Of a DNA stretch of 64,000 nucleotides, positions 34,206 through 42,540 are shown piece after piece. The stretch lies in assembly GCA_001604105.1 (NCBI GenBank), contig LVAQ01000005.1, positions 1-64,000 on the forward strand, given 5' to 3'. The DNA comes from Clostridiales bacterium Firm_11 (GTDB lineage: Bacteria > Bacillota > Clostridia > Christensenellales > Aristaeellaceae). Below the pieces are notes generated by a model, which saw nothing but the letters and a program-made list of their open reading frames with translations, searched no databases and was not told where the DNA came from. The position numbers and the translations under genes were made by a program. Position 1 is the first letter of the stretch, and each line of letters starts with the position of its first letter.

Positions 34206-35600
34206 TCACTCGCTCTCCGCCAGCGCGAGCTGGATAAAGCCATCCAGTTTCCGGGCATAGGCTTCAGCGGATAGCTTTCTGTTCATCCATTGGAAGGTAT
34301 AGGACATCGTCTCGGCATACATGGCTTCGCTCTCGTAAATCCCTTCGCCTCTGGCGATAAGGTAGGGCAGGATGTCCGTCCTGTATTGCAAGATCGCGTT
34401 CGCGGAAATCTCATACGGGTTATCCAATTCGGTTTGAATTTGCATGTCGATGAATTGCAGCAATTCTTGTTGCGCCGGCTTGTTTGCCTTGTCTGTGTTC
34501 TCCAGTATTTGGGCTTCGCTCTCCCGCCACCTTTGAAGTTCGTCCAGGTTTCGCTGGTAATCCGGCGATTGATACGGCGTGTTTTCCTCGGCACAGAGAA
34601 GCCTGCGCAAAGCGGGCTGGCAATCCTCCACATAACAGCGCGCCAATGCCACCGCCAGTTCCGGGGATTTCGTCGCCGGATTGACGATCGCGCATTCCAA
34701 TTCATAGGCTTGCACAATCGGGCTTTCAGGGGTAAGCGGCAGATTCCAAAGGTTTCCACTCCCGCAAACCTGCTTGAGCACCTCATCATCAAACGCTTGA
34801 AATGAATAGAAAAGGCAGTGGCTGCGATCAGGAAACTGTTCCATTTTTGCCGAGAAATCTTGATCGTCTCCATAAGTCCATCCTTGGATTTCCTCTAGCA
34901 GTTGTAAAAACAAGGGCGTGTTATACCGCAGGGGCTGCCCCTGCGCTACTAGCGTATCCTTATACACTTCTAACACCAGCCCAATATAGGGGTTGCGATG
35001 CGCCAAAGCATAGGAAGATGCTTCATCCGCGCGGAAAGGCGCATACTCTGGAAACGCGTCTGCATAGGTTTCTTCCCACGTGTTGACAAACCGAAGCAAT
35101 TCTATAAGGCTGGCGGGTAAATCCTCCTCACGCAGACCAATGGCGGCCGCCACCGCTCGATTGACGAGGATGGGGTATTCCAAAATGAGACAAGACGGCA
35201 CCCCAAGGATCCTTCCTTCTTCTGACACAACCTGATGCTGAAAAGGTTCCGCAAGACGAGCTGTAAATCGCCTGATGCTTTCATCCGACGATAGATCCAG
35301 GAAGTATCCTTTTTCCCGAAGATGCTGATAGATCCCCAAGTTGGCGTTCAGCCGATATAGATCGATATGATCATCTTTGACGATGAATTTGCCAGCCAAC
35401 TCCAAGTACAGCGGAGAAACGGGGTCAATCGTCACTGATACTTCCGGATGCTTGGCCTCAAACAACGGAATCGCAATATCATCCGCAATCCCGCTAGATA
35501 TGATCAGGTTTTCCCGTGCACAGGCCGAACAGGGCAGAAAACACGCCAGTGCCGCCATCAGCATTCGGGTGCCGATGCGTTTTTCCAGTTTCAATCCCAT
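34206..35600 (-). CDS. Orphan extracellular solute-binding protein
   Basis: About 464 residues with an N-terminal signal sequence (RMLMAALACFLPCSACA, cleaved after ACA) and a family 1 binding-protein fold, with segments such as PLFEAKHPEVSVTIDPVSP and AILQYRTDILPYLIARGEG. No permease or ATPase is adjacent, so it either serves a transporter elsewhere or has become a sensor. AAGGAG precedes two consecutive ATGs (35603 and 35600); 35600 has the better spacing. A longer reading from 35663 has no ribosome site. The family is weakly conserved and the ligand unknown. Confidence 0.78.
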   Translation of the reverse strand: MGLKLEKRIGTRMLMAALACFLPCSACARENLIISSGIADDIAIPLFEAKHPEVSVTIDPVSPLYLELAGKFIVKDDHIDLYRLNANLGIYQHLREKGYFLDLSSDESIRRFTARLAEPFQHQVVSEEGRILGVPSCLILEYPILVNRAVAAAIGLREEDLPASLIELLRFVNTWEETYADAFPEYAPFRADEASSYALAHRNPYIGLVLEVYKDTLVAQGQPLRYNTPLFLQLLEEIQGWTYGDDQDFSAKMEQFPDRSHCLFYSFQAFDDEVLKQVCGSGNLWNLPLTPESPIVQAYELECAIVNPATKSPELAVALARCYVEDCQPALRRLLCAEENTPYQSPDYQRNLDELQRWRESEAQILENTDKANKPAQQELLQFIDMQIQTELDNPYEISANAILQYRTDILPYLIARGEGIYESEAMYAETMSYTFQWMNRKLSAEAYARKLDGFIQLALAESE

Positions 35601-35668
35601 CATGATCTCCTTTCTGGTAGCGCCATGAAGGGCAGGCGTGCACGCAAATTGACGCCTGCCCATACGGC

Positions 35669-36165
35669 TTACTTGTGCAATGTAAAACTCCCATACATTT
35701 TCACGCTGGTGTAATCTTTAGTAAAGATCCCATAATGGTATTTTGAACTGCTTTGCGCTAATACGCTTTGGGAGGATATACTCTGTTTGGAAGGCTGATA
35801 GATGCCAGTGGAATCCTTTACGTTTGTTTTTGGCAGCTTCTTCACATAACGATTTCCAGCATCCCAATCTGATTTATCGGCATTCCAATAATCCACGCCA
35901 AGTTTCACTGTACAGAGTTTCTCACTATTCCCAGCGAGATAAAGACCGCTAGCTTTCACTTTATACGTAGAAAGGCCTTTATAACATTTTACAGTGTCAA
36001 TGGAAGCGCTGATCCCTTTGGTGCCAAAGCCAACTGTAACCCTGTTGTATCTAGCGACCCGGCATTACTCGTGCTGGGAGGTGTGGTAGAACTCCAAGCT
36101 ATCGCGCTTGTGCTCAGCAGAAACGTTACCATCATTGTTGCCAGGAACGAAAAGAATCGTTTCAT
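35669..36165 (-). pseudogene. Small secreted protein, frameshifted
   Basis: ATG 36165 (GAGGGA upstream) starts a signal peptide (MKRFFSFLATMMVTFLLSTS, AIA) and continues SSTTPPSTSNAG before running off frame. From about 36050 the next frame continues without interruption as RVTVGFGTKGISASIDTVKC and on to a stop at 35669. The whole is about 165 codons and needs one extra base to be read through. No family is recognised. Either a recent frameshift or a sequencing error. The two ORF halves fit one exported beta-rich protein. Confidence 0.65.
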
Positions 36166-37066
36166 GAATATCCCTCACTTCGTCAATGTTGAAACGGAGA
36201 AGCTCGCATACATATGAAAAATGGAAGCAGAGGAGTATGCGAAAGGAGTTGTGCTGGGGCATGAAGCACAGGGGAGAGCATGGAGAGATATGGCCAGCCT
36301 TCGAGACAAAACAGTCATGTAAAGCCATCGGAGCCAACGCGGTGTTCTTTTGGATAGACCCAAGGCAGCTTCTGCTCCAGCATATTTACCACCCTATACG
36401 TGCCCTTGCTTTGGCTCTTAAGGCGTCAGCTGTACTGAGCCCTTCTTGTTGGCTTCTCTCCTAAGCGCTTCTGGTCATCATCGTTTCGACAACACGGTTT
36501 CAACCCCCCCTCTCTTCTATTTTTCATATGACTTCGAATCACTTATCCATCGACGTTCACGAAGATTCTTTGAAATTTAGAGAAACGGAAACGAAAGCTC
36601 TGCGAACTGCGTCGAGCTTCCGTGATAGAGCCACTGAATAAAACCATCGTGGAGGGGAAATGTCGGCGCAACGAAATCGTATCAGCCTTGAAAGAAGAGC
36701 ATTGTTCCCATCCGCCTTTCGTCCAGGGTGTATATCTATGTAGACGATAAACCATCGCCATTTGTTACACACAGAAAGACTTTTTTCATCGCGTTACGCA
36801 AAATCATCCGAATTGAAAGTAAAGCGAATGGTGAGCCTTCCCTGATTCCCTGTTGGGATGCTCCTCCCAACCACCACCATCCCACAGTGCCTTCCCCTCA
36901 CTATACCCTCATTGCGCACCTGCCGTAGCCTCCGCGTCGAGTGTGCGTTGTTTTAGAACATGGTACAGAGCCGAATACTTAGCGGAGTGAGTACCCCACA
37001 CCACCCGTGGCCGCTCATTTTCAAGCCCAGATTCGCGGTTGCTCCTTTTCCGAAAACCAAGCCACT
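36166..37066. other. 900-base region with no recognised gene
   Basis: Frames on both strands are short, without ribosome sites or recognisable motifs. An A+T-richer block at 36500-36830 might be decayed coding sequence, but I could not identify it. The right end is the terminator and repeat beside tRNA-Ala. Confidence 0.5.
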
Positions 37067-37122
37067 TATAGCCGACAAAGAAAAACCCTCAAGCCTTTAC
37101 AGCTCAAGGGTTTTCTTATTGG
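37067..37122. repeat. 56-bp imperfect direct repeat, right copy
   Basis: Matches 20403-20458 at about 90% identity. It includes the terminator hairpin of tRNA-Ala and runs into the 3' edge of the tRNA gene, the usual place for integrative-element attachment sites. Confidence 0.5.
37076..37118 (-). terminator. Rho-independent terminator of tRNA-Ala
   Basis: On the minus strand AAACCC...GGGTTT with a 13-pair stem (including some G-U pairs), followed by TTTCTTT. It is A/T-flanked on both sides and may also work in the other direction. Confidence 0.75.
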
Positions 37123-37195
37123 TGGAGCATAGGAGATTCGAACTCCTGACCCCAACACTGCCAGTGTTGTGCGCTACCAGCTGCGCTAATGCCCC
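37120..37195 (-). tRNA. tRNA-Ala (anticodon GGC)
   Basis: Full cloverleaf. Acceptor GGGGCAT pairs with ATGCTCC (one G-U pair). The D-arm is GCGC/GCGC around AGCTGGTA. The anticodon stem CAACA/TGTTG holds loop CTGGCAG with anticodon GGC. The T-arm is AGGAG-TTCGAAT-CTCCT. Discriminator A is followed by an encoded CCA (37122-37120). It reads GCC and GCU alanine codons. A strong terminator follows at once. Confidence 0.95.
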
Positions 37196-37505
37196 GCAAC
37201 GGATGATAATATACCATATCCGTTTCTGTTTGTAAAGAGGCAAAGGGCTTGGCAAGCCACTTTTTTCATTAAAATACCGCTGCATCGTGGAGATAAACCA
37301 TACCAAGCAACCGTCGGATCCATCTCCACGAAACACGGTGAAACTCGTTTAATATCACCGCGCATCGCATACCCGCATACTTTGCCGCTGAAAATCTAGC
37401 GTGGGGATGCCCCATAAGCGCGTCATACCCATTTCGTGGAGCCGGTATGCGGGACTCCGCATCCGTTCGATTTTACAGTTATTACCGCATCCCCTAAAAT
37501 TGTAC
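37196..37505. other. Intergenic region upstream of tRNA-Ala and the leader RNA
   Basis: About 310 bases between the tRNA and the promoter of the leader RNA. It presumably contains the tRNA promoter; no clear consensus was found. Nothing else is recognised. Confidence 0.4.
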
Positions 37506-37534
37506 TTGCGTTCGCCGCCCCATAACGTTATAAT
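37506..37534 (+). promoter_or_regulatory. Promoter of the structured leader RNA
   Basis: TTGCGT (37506-37511), a 17-bp spacer and a perfect TATAAT (37529-37534). Transcription should begin near 37541, about 240 bases before the zinc-ribbon gene. Confidence 0.65.
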
Positions 37535-37540
37535 AACGTT

Positions 37541-37770
37541 GATCGTATACGGGTCTGTGGTTGAAAGCCGATGCCAGACGCGGGCAAAACGGTCCACGTA
37601 AACCGACCAAAGCGTCGGCGAGCATGGCGCGTTCTAGTAGTAAGTCCGACCGGGGCCTGCCCCCGAGAGAAGGTGCGTAGGGCGCTCATGCGATGAGCAA
37701 ACCTTCCCGTCGGCGAGTGTGGGGTCAAAGACCAGGTCAGCCGGAACGATCAGACATACGAAAACGGAGG
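37541..37770 (+). ncRNA. Probable structured RNA leader (possibly raiA-type)
   Basis: Several helices are visible: GTCTG (37553-37557) with CAGAC (37575-37579) around GGTTGAAAGCC, CGGT/ACCG (37590-37605), GCTCAT-GCG-ATGAGC (37684-37698), and GGTC-AAA-GACC (37723-37733). The 10-mer CGTCGGCGAG occurs twice (37613, 37708). It has its own strong promoter and no start codon of its own. The overall size and the GGTTGAAAGCC block remind me of the raiA RNA motif of Firmicutes, but I cannot verify this. It could be a regulator of the downstream gene or a free-standing RNA. Confidence 0.6.
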
Positions 37771-37781
37771 AAATCCAAACC

Positions 37782-38063
37782 ATGTACCAGGACAAAACGC
37801 TCACGTGCCGCGACTGCGGCGCCGAGTTCGTGTTCACCGCCGGTGAGCAGGAATTCTACGCTGAAAAGGGTTTCCAGAACGAGCCAACCCGCTGCAAGGA
37901 CTGCCGTAACGCCCGCAAAACCACCCGTGCCGCCGCCCCGCGCGAGCAGTATGAGACGGTTTGCGCTGAGTGCGGCAAACCCACGACCGTCCCCTTCGTT
38001 CCCAAAAGCGACCGTCCTATCTATTGCAGCGAGTGCTTCGCGAAACACCGTCAGCAGGGCTGA
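37782..38063 (+). CDS. Zinc-ribbon domain protein (CxxC-x17-CxxC type)
   Basis: 93 residues with four CxxC-type pairs: CRDC, CKDC, CAEC and CSEC, arranged as two zinc-binding modules (about residues 9-43 and 64-88). The segment EFVFTAGEQEFYAEKGFQNE is highly typical of this small family, widespread in Firmicutes, whose function is not established; nucleic-acid binding is assumed. GGAGG lies 11 bases before the ATG. It is preceded by a long structured leader and followed by a terminator, so it is a single-gene unit. Confidence 0.9.
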   Translation: MYQDKTLTCRDCGAEFVFTAGEQEFYAEKGFQNEPTRCKDCRNARKTTRAAAPREQYETVCAECGKPTTVPFVPKSDRPIYCSECFAKHRQQG

Positions 38064-38097
38064 TGTAAAGGTACGCGTTTAACCTGCATAGAAAGAG

Positions 38098-38124
38098 CCC
38101 GTCGGCAGCCGTCGACGGGTTTTT
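38098..38124 (+). terminator. Rho-independent terminator after the zinc-ribbon gene
   Basis: CCCGTCG pairs with CGACGGG around an 8-base loop, followed by TTTTT. Confidence 0.85.
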
Positions 38125-38235
38125 GCATACCCCTACTGTACTGTGTACGTTCCTGTGCTGTCCGTGAACAACGCTGTCGCAACCCAGACCATACGCGCGC
38201 GTTGTATGGCTGGCGCATGCGCCCTCGCGGCTATA

Positions 38236-38796
38236 CTAGCGAACCGCCTGCGCGTACTGCGCCCTTGCGCCCCCGATCAACGGATGTCGCGCATAAGCCA
38301 TTACCACATGGGCTTTGCCAACGCTCGCATCCGGCATACGCAGGGGCACCGCCACCGGGCGGATGTGCATGCCTACCAGCGTATCGCCCACATCAATGGC
38401 CGCATCCGCCTGAATGCTCATGGCCATAGCGGGATGGCGAAAGCGTTCGTAAGCGCCTGCCGCGGTACTGCCCCCCGCCGTTGGCACGGGTCGTACGTTT
38501 ACTTGCGTCAGCCGCAGGCGATCCAGCGTCGCCTGTTCCATCACCAGCGCGCGGTTCAAATGCTCACAGCATTGCACGGCGGCATGCAGTCCCAGGGTAT
38601 CACAGGCATCAATAAACGCGTTTGCCAGCACCTGACCCAGCTCCGGTACGCTGTGATGGCCTATCACCCCGCCCGCAACCTCGCTGGTGCTGCAACCCAG
38701 CACCACTGTCGCGCCGGTATGCAGCCCGCCCTGTGTAAACAGATGGCGTACGCAGGCCGTCATTTCAGCGGCAATCGCAGCATAGGTATCGTTCAT
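38236..38796 (-). CDS. UPF0340/TIGR01440 family protein (YwlG-like)
   Basis: 186 residues matching the conserved Firmicutes family of unknown function (B. subtilis YwlG). Motifs are GCSTSEVAGGVIG near the N-terminus, CCEHLNRALVMEQ and VPTAGGSTAAGAY in the middle, and VGMHIRPVAVPLR toward the end. Length is that of the family. It lies 3 bases after the RNA methyltransferase gene, so they form a small operon. Confidence 0.9.
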   Translation of the reverse strand: MNDTYAAIAAEMTACVRHLFTQGGLHTGATVVLGCSTSEVAGGVIGHHSVPELGQVLANAFIDACDTLGLHAAVQCCEHLNRALVMEQATLDRLRLTQVNVRPVPTAGGSTAAGAYERFRHPAMAMSIQADAAIDVGDTLVGMHIRPVAVPLRMPDASVGKAHVVMAYARHPLIGGARAQYAQAVR

Positions 38797-38799
38797 AGG

Positions 38800-39537
38800 T
38801 TAACCAACCTCCTTTGGGTTGCCCTGCGCAAAGGCATACGCGCCGATGGCTACGGCCACGGCTAAATTCAGTGAATCAATGGCCTGGCTGTGGGGTATGC
38901 GCACCGCTTGCCCAAACGTTGCGTATTCGGGGGGCAGGCCGCTGCCCTCGGTGCCAAACACCAGCGAGTAAGGCTTCCGAAGCGTTTGCACCGCCTGTTC
39001 CAACAGTACTGCGCCATCAAGCATAAAGGGGTAGAGTGCGTGGTTGGAATGCTCCGCGCGATAATCGGCAAAGCGATCATATTGCTTGACACGCAGCGAG
39101 AACACCGCGCCCATGGACGCGCGTACCACCTTGGGGTCAAATAGATCAGCCGCGGGGCGGATGATTGCGATGTCCTGAAAGCCCAAACCCAGCAACGTAC
39201 GTTGGATGGTGCCCAGATTGCCCTCATCCATGGGGTTGACTAAAACCACATGTGGCTGGTTTGCCATAAGCGCAGCCTGCCATTTTTCAAAAACGACGGC
39301 GGCATAACAGTTTTGCTTGCCGCTCAGGCGCGTAAGCGCCTTATCCGCATATTCTTCGCGCACATGGTTTTCGCGGCAGATGGCGCGCAGTTTTTCCACC
39401 CCGTCACCAGCGGCGCGCTCGCTGAGCAGCAGGCGCATGGCACGTTGCGGCGCCGCGGTCATGAGCGCAAGGCTGGGGAACACCCCTGCCGCGTAGCTGT
39501 AAGGCAGATCGTTTGAATACGCTTTGAGTGGGGGCAT
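38800..39537 (-). CDS. TrmH/SpoU-family RNA methyltransferase
   Basis: About 245 residues. It methylates ribose 2'-OH in tRNA or rRNA using SAM via the knotted SPOUT fold. Conserved blocks are NPMDEGNLGTIQRTLLGLGF (motif 1), LVFGTEGSGLP (motif 2) and IPHSQAIDSLNLAVAVAIG (motif 3). Start 39537 is preceded by AAGGAG with 9-base spacing; the longer frame to 39603 has no such site. The exact target nucleotide is unknown. Confidence 0.9.
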   Translation of the reverse strand: MPPLKAYSNDLPYSYAAGVFPSLALMTAAPQRAMRLLLSERAAGDGVEKLRAICRENHVREEYADKALTRLSGKQNCYAAVVFEKWQAALMANQPHVVLVNPMDEGNLGTIQRTLLGLGFQDIAIIRPAADLFDPKVVRASMGAVFSLRVKQYDRFADYRAEHSNHALYPFMLDGAVLLEQAVQTLRKPYSLVFGTEGSGLPPEYATFGQAVRIPHSQAIDSLNLAVAVAIGAYAFAQGNPKEVG

Positions 39538-39695
39538 GGCGGCGTCTCCTTTTGATGGATGCGCAGTTGGCTGGCAAGCTGAAGGCGCGCGCAGTGCGTC
39601 CATCGCTCATTGGTTGGGGGGGATATCGGCTTGCGCGACGCAAGGTAAGCGGAATGGCATATTCACCGCTTTGCTGTGCGGGATGGGTAGCGCTG

Positions 39696-40301
39696 TCAAG
39701 CCTTTGGGGGTGTGTCCGAATGCGCAAGGTATTCCGCGCGGGTGATGCTGTAGCATACTTCGTCCAGCACGGTGCCATCGGGTGATACGCTGGCCATGCG
39801 CAGGGTGCCTTCCTGCGTCATGCCCAGTTTTTTGATGACGCGTTTGCTCTGCGCGTTCTTTGGAAAATGATAGGCGGAAACCACCGGGCATTGGAGTTCC
39901 TCAAAGGCAAAGCGCAACACAGCCTTTGCGGCCTCGGTGGCATAACCCTGCCCCCAGTGGTGCTCTCCCAGCGCGTATCCAATCATGCGGGCGTTTTCTA
40001 CGGCGCGTTTCGTATCAACATGCAGGCCAACGGAGCCGATCACCCGCCCGCTGCGTTTTTCGACGATCGCCCATACATCGCCGTTTTGGATAAAGTGCTG
40101 TACCACATGGCGGCTTTCCTCGATGCTCTTGTGGGGCGCCCAACCCGCCATGGGACCCACCAGCGGGTTTTGGGCGTAGGCAAACACATCCACGGTATCG
40201 CACAGGTCAAACATGCGAAGCACCAACCGTTCGGTTTGAAGCGTCGGGTATTGGCTAACGGTGGGCTTGCGGTTTTCCCATTTACGCCAGAACCAGTTCA
40301 T
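39696..40301 (-). CDS. GNAT-family N-acetyltransferase (RimJ/RimL-like)
   Basis: About 201 residues. It transfers acetyl from acetyl-CoA to an amino group, probably a protein N-terminus or small molecule. Motifs are LQTERLVLRMF at the start, RVIGSVGLHVD, the acetyl-CoA loop HHWGQGYATEAAKAVL, and NAQSKRVIKKLGM, all typical of Acetyltransf_3. GGAGG lies 10 bases before ATG 40301, favoured over the longer frame from 40418. Substrate unknown. Confidence 0.9.
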   Translation of the reverse strand: MNWFWRKWENRKPTVSQYPTLQTERLVLRMFDLCDTVDVFAYAQNPLVGPMAGWAPHKSIEESRHVVQHFIQNGDVWAIVEKRSGRVIGSVGLHVDTKRAVENARMIGYALGEHHWGQGYATEAAKAVLRFAFEELQCPVVSAYHFPKNAQSKRVIKKLGMTQEGTLRMASVSPDGTVLDEVCYSITRAEYLAHSDTPPKA

Positions 40302-40466
40302 TGGAAATTCGCCTCCGGTTTGCATTCGTGGAAAACGCAGTGGCCGCACTGGCTGGGAACAGCGTTCATTGTATGCTGCATCATGAACAGGGGCAGAACA
40401 GTACCCCCGGCGGTTCACAAATCATCGAATGCAGACGCACCCGCGCTGCCTGCCCTGCGCAGATGG

Positions 40467-41378
40467 TTACGGCGCATCGTCCTCGTCCCCGCCGGAGGCC
40501 GGCGTATCGCCGTCTTCCCGGCGCGGTTGTTGCGCATCGCCGCTTTCCCCATCCTGCGGCTCATCAGGTGTGGCTTCATCATTGCCGAAGGGACGACGCG
40601 TCATGCTGCCGCCGTAGGTACGCAGCCACGCGGCGGCTTCTTCCTGCGCTTGGCGTATGCCATCGGGCGAGGAAGCCGCAAGGTAGAAACCTGCCACCGA
40701 GGCGCTCAGGTATGTTGCCATCATCAGCTGGATAAACTGGGAGACAACCAGCGCCAAAACAGGGCTGAGGCTGGAAAGCAGCATCTCCATCAGCAGCGCG
40801 GCCAGCAGCCACACCATAAAGCTGATCTGTAACATGAACATGGTCAGTTTTTTATCCCGCATGGCAGCCTTGCTGCGGTTGAGCGCCTCAAAGACGCCCA
40901 TCTGCGGATCCTGCGCCAGGTAGAGGGGGGCAAGCGAGTAGCGTAAGGCCGCGATGATTCCGGGGACGATGAACAGCAGCGACCATAGAAACACTTTCAC
41001 GTAAATCAGCACATACAACAGCAACGCCTTACCAAAGCTGCCCATGCGGCTGAATAAGCCCACAAAGCCCAGTTCCTGCTTTTGCAGCCGCTGGATGAAA
41101 TACTGGTGACGCCCAAGGGACAGCACAGGCGTAATCACCAGCGATAGCCCGCCCAGTAACCCCAGCAGCAGCCATACCTGCGCGTCTACGGCGGCTATGG
41201 CGGCCTGCGCCGCTTCCAGACTCAGCATGCCGCTTACATCCGGCAGTTGCGTGGTTTGATACAGTTGCACAATGGTCATGGGCAGCGTGGAGAAGAAGCT
41301 CACCAGCAGCGCGGTTTGCCAGTTGCCTTTGAGCGCCCTGAGCGCTCTGGTTTTGAAAACATAGGGGGAAATGATCAT
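40467..41378 (-). CDS. DUF975 family integral membrane protein
   Basis: 303 residues with about five or six membrane segments. It begins with the family's characteristic ALRALKGNWQTALLVSF, and has a QVWLLLGLLGGLSLVITPVL helix and the FIVPGIIAALRYSLAPLYLA segment. A charged, low-complexity tail (DEPQDGESGDAQQPRREDGD) closes it. GGAGGG precedes the ATG. The family is common in Firmicutes and has no established function. It is downstream of ftsY on the same strand. Confidence 0.88.
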   Translation of the reverse strand: MIISPYVFKTRALRALKGNWQTALLVSFFSTLPMTIVQLYQTTQLPDVSGMLSLEAAQAAIAAVDAQVWLLLGLLGGLSLVITPVLSLGRHQYFIQRLQKQELGFVGLFSRMGSFGKALLLYVLIYVKVFLWSLLFIVPGIIAALRYSLAPLYLAQDPQMGVFEALNRSKAAMRDKKLTMFMLQISFMVWLLAALLMEMLLSSLSPVLALVVSQFIQLMMATYLSASVAGFYLAASSPDGIRQAQEEAAAWLRTYGGSMTRRPFGNDEATPDEPQDGESGDAQQPRREDGDTPASGGDEDDAP

Positions 41379-41504
41379 GCTTTGCCCTCCTGTGCCCGCA
41401 AGCGCAATGCCGCCTGCCTGAGCGGCGCTTGAAGGCCATCGGTTCCGCGGTGGTATGGTTGCGCCGGAACGCGCCGCAAATGCGACGCGCCGGAAGGGGA
41501 GCGG

Positions 41505-42410
41505 TTACTCAAACAGCGCGGCCACATACTCCCTGGCGTCAAAGCTTTGCAGATCGTCAATGCCTTCGCCCACGCCTACATAGAGTACCGGCACTTTGAG
41601 TTCACGCACAATGGGGAAGATGACCCCGCCTTTGGCTGTGCCATCCAGCTTGGTGAGCACGATGCCGTTCACGCCCGCTACTTCGCTGAAAGCCTTGGCT
41701 TGCTGCAAGCCGTTTTGTCCCGTGGTGGCATCCACCACCAGCAGGCAGCGCACCGTGGCCGTAGGATGCTCACGGTCAATGACGCGGCGCATCTTTTCCA
41801 TTTCATCCATCAGGTTTTTCTTGTTGTGCAAGCGGCCTGCGGTGTCCACGATGAGCAAATCCACATGCCTGGCCTTGGCGGCCTGCACCGCGTCAAAGAC
41901 CACCCCGGCGGGATCCGCGTTCTCCTGATGGCGCACCAGCGGCACCTTGGCGCGATCCGCCCAGATGGCAAGCTGCTCCGCCGCCGCCGCGCGGAAGGTA
42001 TCCGCAGCGCAGAGCATGATGATGCGTCCCAACGCCTGAAAGCGAAGCGCCAGTTTGCCGATGGTGGTGGTTTTGCCCACGCCGTTGACCCCAACCATTA
42101 AAATGACCATCGGCCATTGGAGGGGCATCTTTTCTGCGTCCAGCATCGAAACAAGGATGTCCTTGAGCAGCTCGCGGCAGCGGGCGGTATCCTTGATGCC
42201 TCCAGCCTTGACCCGCGCGCGCAGCGTTTGCAGCGCCTCCTGCGCGCAGGCAGCGCCCATATCCGAAAGGATGAGCGCATCCAGCAGGCTATCGTAAAAA
42301 TCTTCATCGACGGCGGCGTGTTCCTGCACGGCGTCATCCACCATACCGCTTAAGTGCTGGCGGCTTTTCAGCAGACCATCGCGAAGTCTTGAGAAAAATC
42401 CATCGGCCAT
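41505..42410 (-). CDS. ftsY: Signal recognition particle receptor FtsY
   Basis: 301 residues. It is the GTPase receptor that brings SRP-bound ribosomes to the membrane. It has the N-domain helices (about 1-90) and the G-domain with P-loop VGVNGVGKTTTIGKLALRF, DTFRAAAAEQLAIWA, DTAGRLHNKKNLMDEME and TKLDGTAKGGVIF. The acidic A-domain found in E. coli is absent, as in many Firmicutes. It closes the conserved plsX-acpP-rnc-smc-ftsY cluster, 130 bases after smc. Confidence 0.97.
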   Translation of the reverse strand: MADGFFSRLRDGLLKSRQHLSGMVDDAVQEHAAVDEDFYDSLLDALILSDMGAACAQEALQTLRARVKAGGIKDTARCRELLKDILVSMLDAEKMPLQWPMVILMVGVNGVGKTTTIGKLALRFQALGRIIMLCAADTFRAAAAEQLAIWADRAKVPLVRHQENADPAGVVFDAVQAAKARHVDLLIVDTAGRLHNKKNLMDEMEKMRRVIDREHPTATVRCLLVVDATTGQNGLQQAKAFSEVAGVNGIVLTKLDGTAKGGVIFPIVRELKVPVLYVGVGEGIDDLQSFDAREYVAALFE

Positions 42411-42540
42411 TTACGTTGTCTCCTTTGTGTTGTCGGGAGCGGTTGGGCTGCGCGGGCACAGGGATGCAAGCAATGGGGGAGCGCCAGTGCTGCCGGCGTG
42501 CCGCAAGGATGGTGGCGCTTGTCTTTCGTGCAGCGGTTGC

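Noticed and set aside
36960..37235. 91-codon frame running over the tRNA-Ala gene
   Set aside because: It is read from the tRNA's opposite strand and its terminator; the tRNA cloverleaf is complete.
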